Positions 10,157 to 18,504 of a DNA stretch of 64,000 nt are shown here, one piece after another (positions within the stretch are counted from its first letter, which is position 1; the number at the start of each line of letters is the position of its first letter). The position numbers were made by a program, and so were the translations under genes. The notes beneath the pieces are model-generated. The model was not told the origin of the DNA and did no database searches. It saw nothing but the letters and a program-made list of their open reading frames with translations. Location: positions 355,001 to 419,000 of the forward strand of contig NZ_JANCTC010000002.1 in NCBI RefSeq assembly GCF_024297145.1, written 5' to 3'. Source of the stretch: Mesorhizobium sp. LMG 17147. GTDB taxonomy: Bacteria > Pseudomonadota > Alphaproteobacteria > Rhizobiales > Rhizobiaceae.

Positions 10157-11344
10157 ATGAACATTGCCCCAGGCAAGAATGCCGTCGGCGGCGTGCCGTT
10201 CGACCAGTCCAGGGTGGACGGGCTGATGGAGGAGGCCGGCATCGACGTGCTGCTCGCCACCTCCAAGCACAACACGCAATATCTGCTTGGTGGGTACAAG
10301 TTCATCTTCTTCGCCGCCATGGATGCGATCGGCCACAGCCGTTATCTGCCTGTCGTCGTCTATGAGAAAGGTGGGCCGGAGCATGCCGCCTATATCGGCA
10401 ACCGCATGGAAGGCGGCGAGCACCAGAACCATCCATTCTGGACGCCGACACTGCATGCCGCCTGCTGGGGCACGCTCGATGCCGCCAATCTGGCGGTCGA
10501 GCATTTGCGAAAGATCGGCAAGGGCAATGCCCGCATCGGCATCGAGCCCGCCTTCCTGCCGTCCGACGCCTATATGCTAATCCGTAACGCGCTGCCGGAT
10601 GCCAAGCTGATCGATGCGACTGATATGCTGGAGCGCATGCGGGCAATCAAAACCGAGGCCGAGTTGGAGAAGCTGCGCATCGCCTCCGAGCTGATCACCG
10701 ATTCCATGCTGGCGACCATCGGCTGGGCACGCGAAGGCACGACCAAGAGGGAGATCATCGAACAGCTCAGGCGCGAGGAGACCAATCGCGGCGCGCATTT
10801 CGAATATTGCCTGTTGACGCTAGGCTCCAGCCACAACCGCGCCGCCTCGCCGCAGGCGTGGAAACGGGGCGAGGTGATGTCGATCGATTCCGGCGGAAAC
10901 TACCACGGCTATATCGGCGACCTTTGCCGCATGGGCGTGCTGGGCGAGCCTGACGCCGAACTCGAGGATCTGTTGGCCGAGATCGAGACAGTGCAGCAGG
11001 CGGCCTTCTCCAGGGTCAAGGCGGGCACGCTGGGCGGTGACATGATTTCTCATGCCGAAGGTGTGCTGAAGAAGTCGAAGGTTGCGCCCTATACCGATTT
11101 CTTCGCGCATGGCATGGGGCTGATCACGCATGAAGCGCCGTTCCTGATGACCAACCATCCGGTGACCTATGAAGGCACCTATGCCGCAAAGCCGCTGGAG
11201 AAGAACATGGTGCTTTCGGTCGAGACGACCATGCTCCACCCGACGCGCGGCTTCATCAAGCTGGAGGACACGGTGGCGGTCACCGACACAGGGTACGTGA
11301 TGTTCGGCGACCGGGGCCGGGGCTGGAACAGGGGCGGGGGTTAG
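10157..11344 (+). CDS. M24 family metallopeptidase (Xaa-Pro dipeptidase/creatinase fold)
   Basis: 395 residues. The N-terminal creatinase-like domain (about 1-160) is followed by the pita-bread catalytic domain. Metal ligands of the M24 family can be picked out: Asp in MSIDSGG, Asp in IGDLCRMG, His in FFAHGMGLITHE, Glu in LSVETTM and Glu in IKLEDTV. The product probably hydrolyses Xaa-Pro-type dipeptides or a related amide in the cytoplasm. It is transcribed away from the peptide-type ABC operon and may process its substrate. A good ribosome site (AGGGAGAGAGAC) precedes ATG. It ends 6 nt from the convergent cupin gene. Confidence 0.85.
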   Translation: MNIAPGKNAVGGVPFDQSRVDGLMEEAGIDVLLATSKHNTQYLLGGYKFIFFAAMDAIGHSRYLPVVVYEKGGPEHAAYIGNRMEGGEHQNHPFWTPTLHAACWGTLDAANLAVEHLRKIGKGNARIGIEPAFLPSDAYMLIRNALPDAKLIDATDMLERMRAIKTEAELEKLRIASELITDSMLATIGWAREGTTKREIIEQLRREETNRGAHFEYCLLTLGSSHNRAASPQAWKRGEVMSIDSGGNYHGYIGDLCRMGVLGEPDAELEDLLAEIETVQQAAFSRVKAGTLGGDMISHAEGVLKKSKVAPYTDFFAHGMGLITHEAPFLMTNHPVTYEGTYAAKPLEKNMVLSVETTMLHPTRGFIKLEDTVAVTDTGYVMFGDRGRGWNRGGG

Positions 11345-11350
11345 GCGCTT

Positions 11351-11776
11351 CTATCTCAGTTCCCCGCTTGGCGGTAGCAGCCTGAAATCCGGCAGGTCGC
11401 GCAACGCCAGTTCCGGCCCGGCCGGCGAGTAAACGACGAAAAGCTGCATCGGCCCGTCGCCGGTATTAAGCGTCGAGTGGAAGCGGCTTTCCGGCACATA
11501 GATGGTGCAGCCGGGGCCGACCTTCTCGACGACCGGGTTGCCTTTCTCGTCCTCGACCATCTGCTCGCCATTGCCTGAGATGACGAAGATGATCTCCTCC
11601 GCACCCGGATGGTTATGACGCGTATGGCCCTTGCCCGACGGGAGGTCGACGACACCACCGGAAAATCGCTTTGCGCCGTTCACTTCGGGAGCGACCGTCA
11701 CCGACAGCCTGCCCCAGTCGAAGCCGAAGACGCTGACGTCTTTTGGATATACGAATACCTTGCTGTTGTCGGTCAT
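11351..11776 (-). CDS. Cupin-domain protein
   Basis: 141 residues, a single cupin_2 barrel. The two cupin motifs are visible: HTRHNHPGAEEIIFVISG (motif 1, with His, His and Glu ligands) and FHSTLNTGDGPMQLFVVYSP (motif 2, His). Such proteins bind a metal ion and act as small isomerases, dioxygenases or sensors; nothing here decides which. It is the last gene of the operon UPF0261, TIM-barrel, cupin (24-nt gap), so its job probably concerns the same unknown metabolite. Confidence 0.8.
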   Translation of the reverse strand: MTDNSKVFVYPKDVSVFGFDWGRLSVTVAPEVNGAKRFSGGVVDLPSGKGHTRHNHPGAEEIIFVISGNGEQMVEDEKGNPVVEKVGPGCTIYVPESRFHSTLNTGDGPMQLFVVYSPAGPELALRDLPDFRLLPPSGELR

Positions 11777-11800
11777 CGTCCCACCTTCTTTTGCTGGTCT

Positions 11801-12640
11801 CTACGCAGCGCCGAACGTGACGGCCTTGAAATCCGCCGTCTGCCTGGCGATCGAGGCTTCCGCCGGCAGCCGCTCCATCGAACTGGCGCCATAGAACCCG
11901 TGCAGGCCCTTGCAACGCTCGAGAATATATCTGGCGTCGTCCGGCATCGAGATCGGCCCACCATGGCAAAGCAGAATTATGTCCTCGCGCACTGAGCGTG
12001 CCGCTTTGGCGATGGCGTCGATCTCGCTGACACAGTCGTCCAGCGATTTAGCCGACGTCGCGCCGATCGAGCCGCCGGTGGTCACCCCCATATGGGCGAC
12101 GACGATGTCGGCGCCGGCTGTTGTCATGGCGCGCGCCTCGTCTGGGTTGAAGACATAGGGCGTGGTCAACAGGTCGAGTTTGTGAGCCTCGGCGATCATG
12201 TCGACTTCGAGCTCGAAGCCCATGCCGGTTTCTTCAAAACTCCGCCGCATCTGGCCGTCGAACAGGCCGATGGTCGGAAAATTCTGCACGCCGGAAAAGC
12301 CCATCGTCTTCAACTCGGCCAAAAGCAGCGGCATGATGACGAAGGGATCGGTGCCGTTGACGCCGGCCAGCACCGGCGTCTTCTTCACTACCGGCAGCAC
12401 TTCGTAGGCCATCTCCTTGACGATCTCGTTGGCGTTGCCATAGGCGAGCAGGCCGGCGGCCGAGCCGCGCCCGGCCATGCGGTAGCGGCCGGAATTGTAG
12501 ATGATGATCAGGTCGATGCCACCAGCTTCCTCGGCCTTGGCCGACAGGCCGGTGCCGGCACCGCCGCCGACGATCGGCACGCCATCCGCAATCATCATGC
12601 GGAATTTCTCCAGGATTTTCTTGCGCGGAATGGCGGCCAT
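11801..12640 (-). CDS. TIM-barrel protein of the phosphoenolpyruvate hydrolase-like family (Tm-1 C-terminal half)
   Basis: 279 residues. It begins [13 protein letters not shown] and contains [23 protein letters not shown], split here as [15 protein letters not shown] plus EAGGIDLI, then [18 protein letters not shown] and [11 protein letters not shown]. These are hallmarks of the TIM1 family that corresponds to the C-terminal part of the plant Tm-1 protein. The reaction is not established. The ATG at 12640 lies 11 nt after the UPF0261 stop, so the two are translated from one message. The longer open frame upstream overlaps UPF0261 and is unlikely. Confidence 0.8.
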   Translation of the reverse strand: MAAIPRKKILEKFRMMIADGVPIVGGGAGTGLSAKAEEAGGIDLIIIYNSGRYRMAGRGSAAGLLAYGNANEIVKEMAYEVLPVVKKTPVLAGVNGTDPFVIMPLLLAELKTMGFSGVQNFPTIGLFDGQMRRSFEETGMGFELEVDMIAEAHKLDLLTTPYVFNPDEARAMTTAGADIVVAHMGVTTGGSIGATSAKSLDDCVSEIDAIAKAARSVREDIILLCHGGPISMPDDARYILERCKGLHGFYGASSMERLPAEASIARQTADFKAVTFGAA

Positions 12641-12651
12641 GTCTTGGTGTC

Positions 12652-13848
12652 TCACTGTCTGGCGATGTCGAGGAAGGCCGTTGTGGCGGCCCAGGCGAAT
12701 TCCGGATCGTTGATGTGCAGCGGCAGGCGCAGCACGCACCGCGTTTTGGCGCGTTTGATGGTACGCTCGATCGCCTCGAACAATGCGGCATCGGCTTCAG
12801 GGTCGAAGAAGGCGCCGCCTTCGATGTCGAGCGCCGACACGCCTTTCTCCGGAATGAGGAAACGAACCGGACCCGGGCAGAGGCTCAGCCTTGTACCGAT
12901 CCATTCGCCGATCGTTCTGCTTTCGTCGGCAGTGGTGCGCATCAGTGTGACGTTTGGATTGTGCTCATAGAACAGCCGGCCGCGATAGCGTTCCGGAATT
13001 GTCGGCGGCGCCCAGAAATTGACCATGTCGAGCGCGCCCACCGAGCCGACATAAGGCAGCCCGGTGCGGGCGATGGCACCAAAGCGATCTTCGGTCGCCG
13101 GCAGCACGCCGCCAAGCAGCAAGTCGCAGACTTCGGTTGTTGTGATGTCGATGACGCCGGACAACAGGCCGCTGTCGGCCAATTTTTCCATGGTGCGGCC
13201 GCCGGTTCCGGTGGCATGAAAGACCATGCAGTCATAGGTCGAACGAAGCTCATCGGCGATCGCGGTCACGCATGGCGTGGTGACGCCGAACATGGTCAGG
13301 CCTATCGAGGGTCTGCCGTCGGCCGGCGGCGCCGGCTTTGCCGCCATGCCTGATATCGCCTGGGCGGCATTGTGCAGCACGACACGGGAAAGCCGGTTGA
13401 GGCCGGCCATGTCGGTCACCGACGGCATCATGATGATGTCGGAGATGTCGACATAAGGTCCGGTGTCGCCGGAAGCCAAGGTCGAAACCATGATCTTGGG
13501 CAGGCCGAGCGGCAGCGTGCGCATGCCTGCGGTGATGATCGAGGTGCCGCCACCGCCGCCGATGCCGACAATCCCGGCAATGTCGCTGCGCGATTGAACA
13601 AACCGGGCAAAGGCGGCAGCCATTGCCGCCACAGCGGTGCCGCGATCGTCGACGCCGAGCACGGCATTGCGACCCTCGGAATGGTGGCTGGCGACCTCGT
13701 CGGCCGAGATGTCGACCGGCACGGTCGCGCCGCGTGTTCCGATGTCGACACGGGCAATCGAAGCGCCGGTAGCGGCGACCGCATCGTACAGAAATGCGAG
13801 TTCCTCGCCCTTGGTGTCGGCGGTGCCCACCACATAGATGCGCTTCAT
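12652..13848 (-). CDS. Tm-1-like ATP-binding domain protein (UPF0261)
   Basis: 398 residues. It starts [17 protein letters not shown], where GTADTKG is the family signature, and continues with [13 protein letters not shown] and a glycine-rich [13 protein letters not shown] loop. The N-terminal domain of tomato Tm-1, which blocks tobamovirus RNA replication, belongs to this family and binds ATP. The bacterial role is unknown. ATG at 13848 has GGGGAAA upstream. It is first in the operon, divergent from a TetR regulator with 106 bp between start codons, so local regulation is likely. Confidence 0.85.
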   Translation of the reverse strand: MKRIYVVGTADTKGEELAFLYDAVAATGASIARVDIGTRGATVPVDISADEVASHHSEGRNAVLGVDDRGTAVAAMAAAFARFVQSRSDIAGIVGIGGGGGTSIITAGMRTLPLGLPKIMVSTLASGDTGPYVDISDIIMMPSVTDMAGLNRLSRVVLHNAAQAISGMAAKPAPPADGRPSIGLTMFGVTTPCVTAIADELRSTYDCMVFHATGTGGRTMEKLADSGLLSGVIDITTTEVCDLLLGGVLPATEDRFGAIARTGLPYVGSVGALDMVNFWAPPTIPERYRGRLFYEHNPNVTLMRTTADESRTIGEWIGTRLSLCPGPVRFLIPEKGVSALDIEGGAFFDPEADAALFEAIERTIKRAKTRCVLRLPLHINDPEFAWAATTAFLDIARQ

Positions 13849-13954
13849 CGCGTTTCCCCGGTCTTGGGCGTGTTCGGCGCTGCCGCCCCTTTGCCTGGCC
13901 GTTCGATGGGCGAAGGGCCATTGCAATTTTTTGAGACGCGCGTATCGTATTGAC

Positions 13955-14617
13955 ATGGATGTCTCACGTCAACAAGCGACAGTGAACGACGACGCCGGCC
14001 AAGGCGCCAGCCCGCGGGCTGAGCGCGGGGCCCGCGCGCGCACCAAGCGGCTGATGCTGGAGACGGCGACAAAGCTGATGCAGGCGGGCGCCACGCCCTC
14101 CGTCAGCGAGGTGGCGGAAGCAGCGGAAGTCTCGCGCGCCACCGCTTATCGGTATTTTCCGAGCCAGGCGGCGCTGGTGCAGGCGGTGGTCGACGAAGGG
14201 CTCGGGCCGATCCTTACCTGGCAATCGAGCTCTGCCGATCCGGAGCGCCGGGTGGCCGAGCTGTTCGACACCGCCATGCCACGCATCGAGGCCTTCGAAG
14301 CGACGTTCAAGGCGGCGCTGAAACTGTCGCTCGACCAGTGGGCACAGCGACAGGCAGGCACGCTGGGCGGCGAACCGGCCTTCACGCGCGGCCATCGCAT
14401 CGAGCTTTTGAAGGATGCGATCGCGCCACTCAAGGGCCAGTTGCCGCCGCGCGAATTCAAGCGGCTCGCGCAGGCGCTGTCGCTGATCTTCGGCGTTGAG
14501 GTGCTGATCGTTTTGAAGGATATATGGGGACTGGATAGCCGCCGCAGGATGTCGGTCGCGCAATGGGCGGCCGGCGCTCTGGTGCGCGCGGCGGTGACGG
14601 AATCGGTGACTGAATGA
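13955..14617 (+). CDS. TetR-family transcriptional regulator
   Basis: 220 residues. The helix-turn-helix lies at about residues 33-75 (PSVSEVAEAAEVSRATAYRY, then FPSQAALVQAV), a typical TetR N-terminal domain. The C-terminal ligand domain has no family I can name. The ATG at 13955 directly follows a short AT-richer promoter stretch; an upstream frame extension is out of keeping with the HTH position. The divergent layout with the UPF0261 operon suggests it represses that operon and itself. Confidence 0.82.
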   Translation: MDVSRQQATVNDDAGQGASPRAERGARARTKRLMLETATKLMQAGATPSVSEVAEAAEVSRATAYRYFPSQAALVQAVVDEGLGPILTWQSSSADPERRVAELFDTAMPRIEAFEATFKAALKLSLDQWAQRQAGTLGGEPAFTRGHRIELLKDAIAPLKGQLPPREFKRLAQALSLIFGVEVLIVLKDIWGLDSRRRMSVAQWAAGALVRAAVTESVTE

Positions 14618-14657
14618 GATGGGATCGCGCCGACGTCGGCCGCTAGATAACGTCAAT

Positions 14658-14670
14658 CTGGTTCGACCAG
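14658..14670. promoter_or_regulatory. Putative FadR-type operator, upstream site
   Basis: CTGGTTCGACCAG is a perfect palindrome in its arms and fits TNGTNNNACNA, the operator consensus described for the FadR subfamily of GntR regulators. The same core, TGGTTCGACCA, recurs at 29762-29772 in front of the catabolic operon. Confidence 0.65.
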
Positions 14671-14816
14671 ATTTTCAACCTGACTATTCATGCTACTACC
14701 GATGCAGCGGTCCAAGCAAGGCATTTATGTATCAAAGAGTAGGAAAATTCAGGGAAAACAGGCAGATATCGCAGAAACCAACTTGTCTGCGTGTCTGTCG
14801 CCGTCCAAGAAAGGGC

Positions 14817-14846
14817 TTGACGTTCCTCTGGAATTGGTAATACCAG
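14817..14846 (+). promoter_or_regulatory. Putative promoter with overlapping FadR-type operator
   Basis: TTGACG at 14817-14822 and TAATAC at 14838-14843 could serve as -35 and -10, although the 15-nt spacer is short. The palindrome TTGGTAATACCAG (14834-14846) covers the -10. The identical 13-mer occurs at 29941-29953, also over a -10-like TAATAC. A repressor bound here would block RNA polymerase. Confidence 0.6.
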
Positions 14847-15010
14847 ATCAGGACAAATAAAGCGGATCAAAAGGGTGAAGGGTAATATCCGTTTCGGTCG
14901 AACGAGGAGGCTCAAAAACCGGAACGGTGCCGTCACGGGAGGACTACCAGGGCCGGCCTCGCCGCCGGCCCGCATGACAAGGTAGAATGCGCACAAGGGA
15001 GGAAATCATT

Positions 15011-16327
15011 ATGCGCAAGACAATGACCAGCTTGCTTGCTGGTATCGGCCTAGTGCTCGCCTGCGGAACGTCCGTCTACGCGCAGGAAAAGGAACTTACA
15101 ATCTTCTGGGCGGAATGGGATCCGGCCAATTACCTGCAGGAACTCGGCAACGAGTACGAGAAGGAAACCGGCGTCAAGATCACGGTGGAAACCACACCGT
15201 GGCCCGACTTCCAGACCAAGGCCTTCACCGAGTTCAACGCCCATGGCGACGCCTACGATATGGTCGTCGGCGACTCGCAATGGCTCGGTGCCGGCTCGAC
15301 CGGTGGCCACTATGTCGACCTGACCGACTTCTTCAACAAGCACAAGGTCGGTGAAGTGATGGCACCGGCCACGGTGAAATACTATGCCGAATATCCGGGC
15401 GGCAGCAGCAAATACTGGGCCATTCCGCTCGAAGGCGACGCCGTCGGCTGGTCCTATCGCAAGGACTGGTTCGAAGACCCCAAGGAAAAGGAAGCCTTCA
15501 AGGCCAAGTATGGCTACGATCTCGACGTGCCGAAGGACTGGAAGGCTTTGCGCGACATCGCCGAATTCTTCCACCGTCCGGACCAGAAGAAATACGGCAT
15601 AGCCATCTACACCGACAATTCCTATGACGCGATGGCGATGGGCTTCGAAAACGCGCTATTCTCCTTTGGCGGCGAGCTGGGTGACTATAAGACCTACAAG
15701 GTCGATGGCTTCATCAACTCCGACAAGGCGATCGCGGCGCTCGACGCCTACAAGGAACTCTACAAGTTCACACCCCCGGGCTGGGCCAAGTCGTTCTTCG
15801 TCGAGGACAACCAGGCGATCACTGAAAACCTGGCGGCGATGAGCATGAACTACTTCGCGTTCTTCCCCTCGCTGATCAACGAGGCGTCGAACCCGAATGC
15901 CAAGAACACCGGTTTCTTCGCCAATCCTCCCGGCCCGAACGGCGACCAGTTCGCTGCACTCGGCGGTCAGGGCATCTCCATCGTTTCCTACTCGCAGAAG
16001 CAGGAAGAGGCGACGAAGTTCCTGGAATGGTTCATCAAGGACGAGACCCAGAAGAAATGGGCAGCGCTTGGCGGCTACACCTGCAGTGCCGCCGTGCTTA
16101 AGTCGCCCGAATTCCAGAACGCCACACCCTATAACAAGGCGTTCTACGAGACCATGTTCAAGGTCAAGGACTTCTGGGCGGTTCCGGAATATGCCGAACT
16201 GCTGCAGCAGCTCAACCAGCGCATCTATCCTTACATGATCGGCGGCGAAGGCACCGCCAAGGAGACGCTGGACGCACTGGCAGCCGACTGGAACGCGACC
16301 TTCAAGAAATACGGCCGCGGCCAATAA
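15011..16327 (+). CDS. Carbohydrate ABC transporter substrate-binding protein (family 1)
   Basis: 438 residues. Sec signal peptide at about residues 1-24 (MRKTMTSLLAG ... SVYAQ). The mature part begins KELTIFWAEWDPANYLQ and has the layout of family-1 sugar-binding proteins, with YDMVVGDSQWLG and a C-terminal block ending in FKKYGRG. ATG at 15011 was chosen over 14987 because AGGGAGGAA sits 6-8 nt before it. It is the first gene of a six-gene operon. A terminator-like hairpin directly after the stop (16340) should raise its expression above that of the permeases. Confidence 0.88.
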   Translation: MRKTMTSLLAGIGLVLACGTSVYAQEKELTIFWAEWDPANYLQELGNEYEKETGVKITVETTPWPDFQTKAFTEFNAHGDAYDMVVGDSQWLGAGSTGGHYVDLTDFFNKHKVGEVMAPATVKYYAEYPGGSSKYWAIPLEGDAVGWSYRKDWFEDPKEKEAFKAKYGYDLDVPKDWKALRDIAEFFHRPDQKKYGIAIYTDNSYDAMAMGFENALFSFGGELGDYKTYKVDGFINSDKAIAALDAYKELYKFTPPGWAKSFFVEDNQAITENLAAMSMNYFAFFPSLINEASNPNAKNTGFFANPPGPNGDQFAALGGQGISIVSYSQKQEEATKFLEWFIKDETQKKWAALGGYTCSAAVLKSPEFQNATPYNKAFYETMFKVKDFWAVPEYAELLQQLNQRIYPYMIGGEGTAKETLDALAADWNATFKKYGRGQ

Positions 16328-16339
16328 GCATGCAGTTTC

Positions 16340-16375
16340 ACGGAGGGGGCGTTCGTGCCTCCTCCGTTTCTTTTT
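16340..16375 (+). terminator. Attenuator hairpin after the binding-protein gene
   Basis: ACGGAGGGGGC (16340-16350), loop GTTCGT, GCCTCCTCCGT (16357-16367, one mismatch), then a T-rich run TTCTTTTTCT. This is an intrinsic-terminator shape placed inside an operon, which normally lets only part of transcription continue into the permease genes. Confidence 0.75.
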
Positions 16376-16419
16376 CTGATTTTTGAAATCTTTCTGATTT
16401 CTGAACTGGGAGCAGGGTC

Positions 16420-17325
16420 TTGGCGACCACAATGATCACCACGCTGGACAGGTCCTCGCGGGCCGCCGCTCGCGGTCTAAGCGACATTTCGATCCGCAAT
16501 CTCTTCATCATCCCGACGATCCTGTTTCTGATCGTCTTCAACATCTTCCCGCTGATCTATTCGCTGGGCTATTCGTTCACCGATTTCCGAGCCTCGACCA
16601 GCGCGGCAGCGAATTTCGTCGGGTTGCAAAACTATCGCGACCTGCTCAGCGATCCCTATGTCTGGTCCAACTTCGCCATCACCGCGAAATACGTCATCAT
16701 CTCGGTCGCCGGCCAGCTGCTCGTCGGCTTCGGCGTGGCCATGCTGCTCAACCGCGACATTCCGCTCAAGGGCCTGCTGACGACGCTTCTGTTGTTGCCG
16801 ATGATGCTGTCGATGGCCGTCGTCGGCCTGTTCTGGAAGCTGCTCTACGATCCGTCCTTCGGCATCATCAATTATGCGCTGGGCCTCGGCACCTTCGAAT
16901 GGCTGTCGAATCCGAAAATGGCGCTCTATGCGGTCGCGCTGACCGACATCTGGATGTGGTCGCCCTTTGTTATGCTGTTGTCGCTGGCCGGCCTGTCGGC
17001 TGTGCCCAAGCATCTCTACGAGGCAGCCGCGATCGACAGAGCCGGGCCGTTCTACACCTTCTTCCGCATAACGCTGCCGCTGGTTGCGCCGATCCTGATG
17101 ATCGCGGTCATCTTCCGCACCATGGAGGCGTTCAAGACCTTCGACCTCGCCTACATCCTGACCAGCCAGCCGACGGCCGAGCTGATCTCGATCCGGCTCT
17201 ATAAGATGGCGTTCCAGGAATGGCAGACCGGGCGTTCATGCGCGCTCGCCTACATCGTGCTGATCATGGTGCTGGCGATCACCAACATCTATGTCAAATA
17301 TCTCAACAAGGTGAAGGAGCGCTGA
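16420..17325 (+). CDS. Sugar ABC transporter permease (MalF/UgpA-like)
   Basis: 301 residues, inner membrane, six helices expected. The first helix is near residues 30-50 (LFIIPTILFLIVFNIFP). The EAA coupling motif reads LYEAAAIDRAGPFYTFFRITLPL, given here in two parts: LYEAAAIDRAG and PFYTFFRITLPL. A TTG start at 16420 has GGGAG about 7 nt upstream; ATG at 16432 is the alternative and removes four residues. It pairs with the next gene to form the channel. Confidence 0.88.
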   Translation: MATTMITTLDRSSRAAARGLSDISIRNLFIIPTILFLIVFNIFPLIYSLGYSFTDFRASTSAAANFVGLQNYRDLLSDPYVWSNFAITAKYVIISVAGQLLVGFGVAMLLNRDIPLKGLLTTLLLLPMMLSMAVVGLFWKLLYDPSFGIINYALGLGTFEWLSNPKMALYAVALTDIWMWSPFVMLLSLAGLSAVPKHLYEAAAIDRAGPFYTFFRITLPLVAPILMIAVIFRTMEAFKTFDLAYILTSQPTAELISIRLYKMAFQEWQTGRSCALAYIVLIMVLAITNIYVKYLNKVKER

Positions 17326-17326
17326 G

Positions 17327-18286
17327 ATGGCCGCAGTCCGCACTTCTTCCGAAATCACCTTCAACCGGGTCGCCATCGTCGCTGTCCTGCTGGTGACGAT
17401 CATCTTCCTGGCGCCGATCTACTGGATCGCCTCGACGGCTTTCAAGCCGCGCAATCTCGCCACCACCATTCCGCCGACGGTGGTTTTCCAGCCGGAGATA
17501 TCGCCCTTCGTCAAGTTGTTCACCAAGCGTTCGCAGCTGCGCAGCCCGCCGTCGCCGGAGGAGTACGCGGCTGCGCCGTGGTGGGAGCGCGTCGTCTTCA
17601 ATGGCGGCGAAAAGATCGTGCGCGACGGCAAGGGCCAGGTGCAGTGGTCGGGCTATCCGAGCCGTTTCATGAACTCGCTGATCGTCGCCATAACCTCGAC
17701 CGTCCTGGCCGTCGGCATGGGCACCTTTACCGCCTATGGTTTCTCGCGCTTCAAGGTGAAGGGAGAGGCGGATCTGCTCTTCTTCATCCTGTCGACGCGC
17801 ATGCTGCCGCCGGTGGTCGTCGCCATCCCAATGTTCCTGATGTACCGGGCGGTAGGGCTCAACGATTCCCATGTCGGCCTGATCATTCTCTACACCGCCT
17901 TCAACCTGTCCTTCTCGGTCTGGCTGATGAAGGGCTTCATGGACGAAATCCCGAAGGAGTATGAAGAGGCGGCGCTCGTCGACGGCTACACGCGCATGGA
18001 GGCCTTCTTCAAGATCGTGCTGCCCGAGGCCGCCACCGGCATCGCCGCCACCGCCGTGTTCTGCTTCATCACGGCGTGGAACGAGTATGCCTTCGCCCTG
18101 ATCATGACCAGCCGCCGCGCCCAGACGGCACCGCCCTTCATTCCCAGCCAGGTCGGCGCCGGCCTGCCGGACTGGACGGTGATCGCCGCCGGAACCTTCC
18201 TGTTCCTGCTGCCGGTCGCGATCTTCACCTTCCTGCTCCGCAACCACCTGCTGCGCGGCATGTCCTTCGGAGCGATCCGCAAATGA
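17327..18286 (+). CDS. Sugar ABC transporter permease (MalG/UgpE-like)
   Basis: 319 residues. First helix at about 16-36 (VAIVAVLLVTIIFLAPIYW). A periplasmic loop of about 70 residues (PFVKLFTKRSQLRSPP and onward) precedes the core. The EAA motif is EYEEAALVDGYTRMEAFFKI, followed by the terminal MalG-type helices and a short RGMSFGAIRK tail. The start lies 1 nt after the previous stop, and the stop overlaps the next ATG (ATGA). Confidence 0.88.
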   Translation: MAAVRTSSEITFNRVAIVAVLLVTIIFLAPIYWIASTAFKPRNLATTIPPTVVFQPEISPFVKLFTKRSQLRSPPSPEEYAAAPWWERVVFNGGEKIVRDGKGQVQWSGYPSRFMNSLIVAITSTVLAVGMGTFTAYGFSRFKVKGEADLLFFILSTRMLPPVVVAIPMFLMYRAVGLNDSHVGLIILYTAFNLSFSVWLMKGFMDEIPKEYEEAALVDGYTRMEAFFKIVLPEAATGIAATAVFCFITAWNEYAFALIMTSRRAQTAPPFIPSQVGAGLPDWTVIAAGTFLFLLPVAIFTFLLRNHLLRGMSFGAIRK

Positions 18287-18504
18287 GCTTTCGCGACATC
18301 AACCAGAAATATCTCGAACCGGGCAGCCAGGTGCTGATGGTGCTCGGCATCATAGCGCTCTGCCAGCCATGGCACATGCTGCTGCACAGCTATGGCGTGA
18401 CCATCATCCTGATCGGCCTGATTGGCTTCAACATCACCTCCAAGATCGCGCCGGAGGAGAAGGCCGGCACCGGGCAAGGGACAAATCCGGGGGCACAGCA
18501 TTGA
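18283..18504 (+). CDS. Small membrane protein of the sugar ABC operon
   Basis: 73 residues (starts MSFRDINQKYLEPGSQ, ends NPGAQH). Two hydrophobic segments (about 17-31 and 37-51) suggest a helical hairpin in the inner membrane with a charged C-terminal tail. Overlaps at both ends (ATGA with the permease, TTGA with the ATPase) make translational coupling very likely and argue strongly that it is a real gene. Some glycerol-type ABC operons carry a small DUF2160 protein at a similar place; I see no clear match to that. Function unknown; an accessory subunit of the transporter is an inference. Confidence 0.75.
   Translation: MSFRDINQKYLEPGSQVLMVLGIIALCQPWHMLLHSYGVTIILIGLIGFNITSKIAPEEKAGTGQGTNPGAQH

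Larger units (their letters stand above)
14618..15010 (+). promoter_or_regulatory. Promoter region of the sugar ABC operon
   Basis: 393 bp without a gene. It holds two FadR-type palindromes (14658-14670 and 14834-14846, separate entries) and the ribosome site AGGGAGGAA before the binding-protein ATG. The long distance from the second palindrome to the start codon leaves an untranslated leader of roughly 150 nt. A short inverted repeat GGCCGGC ... GCCGGCC occurs in it near 14951-14970. Confidence 0.6.
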
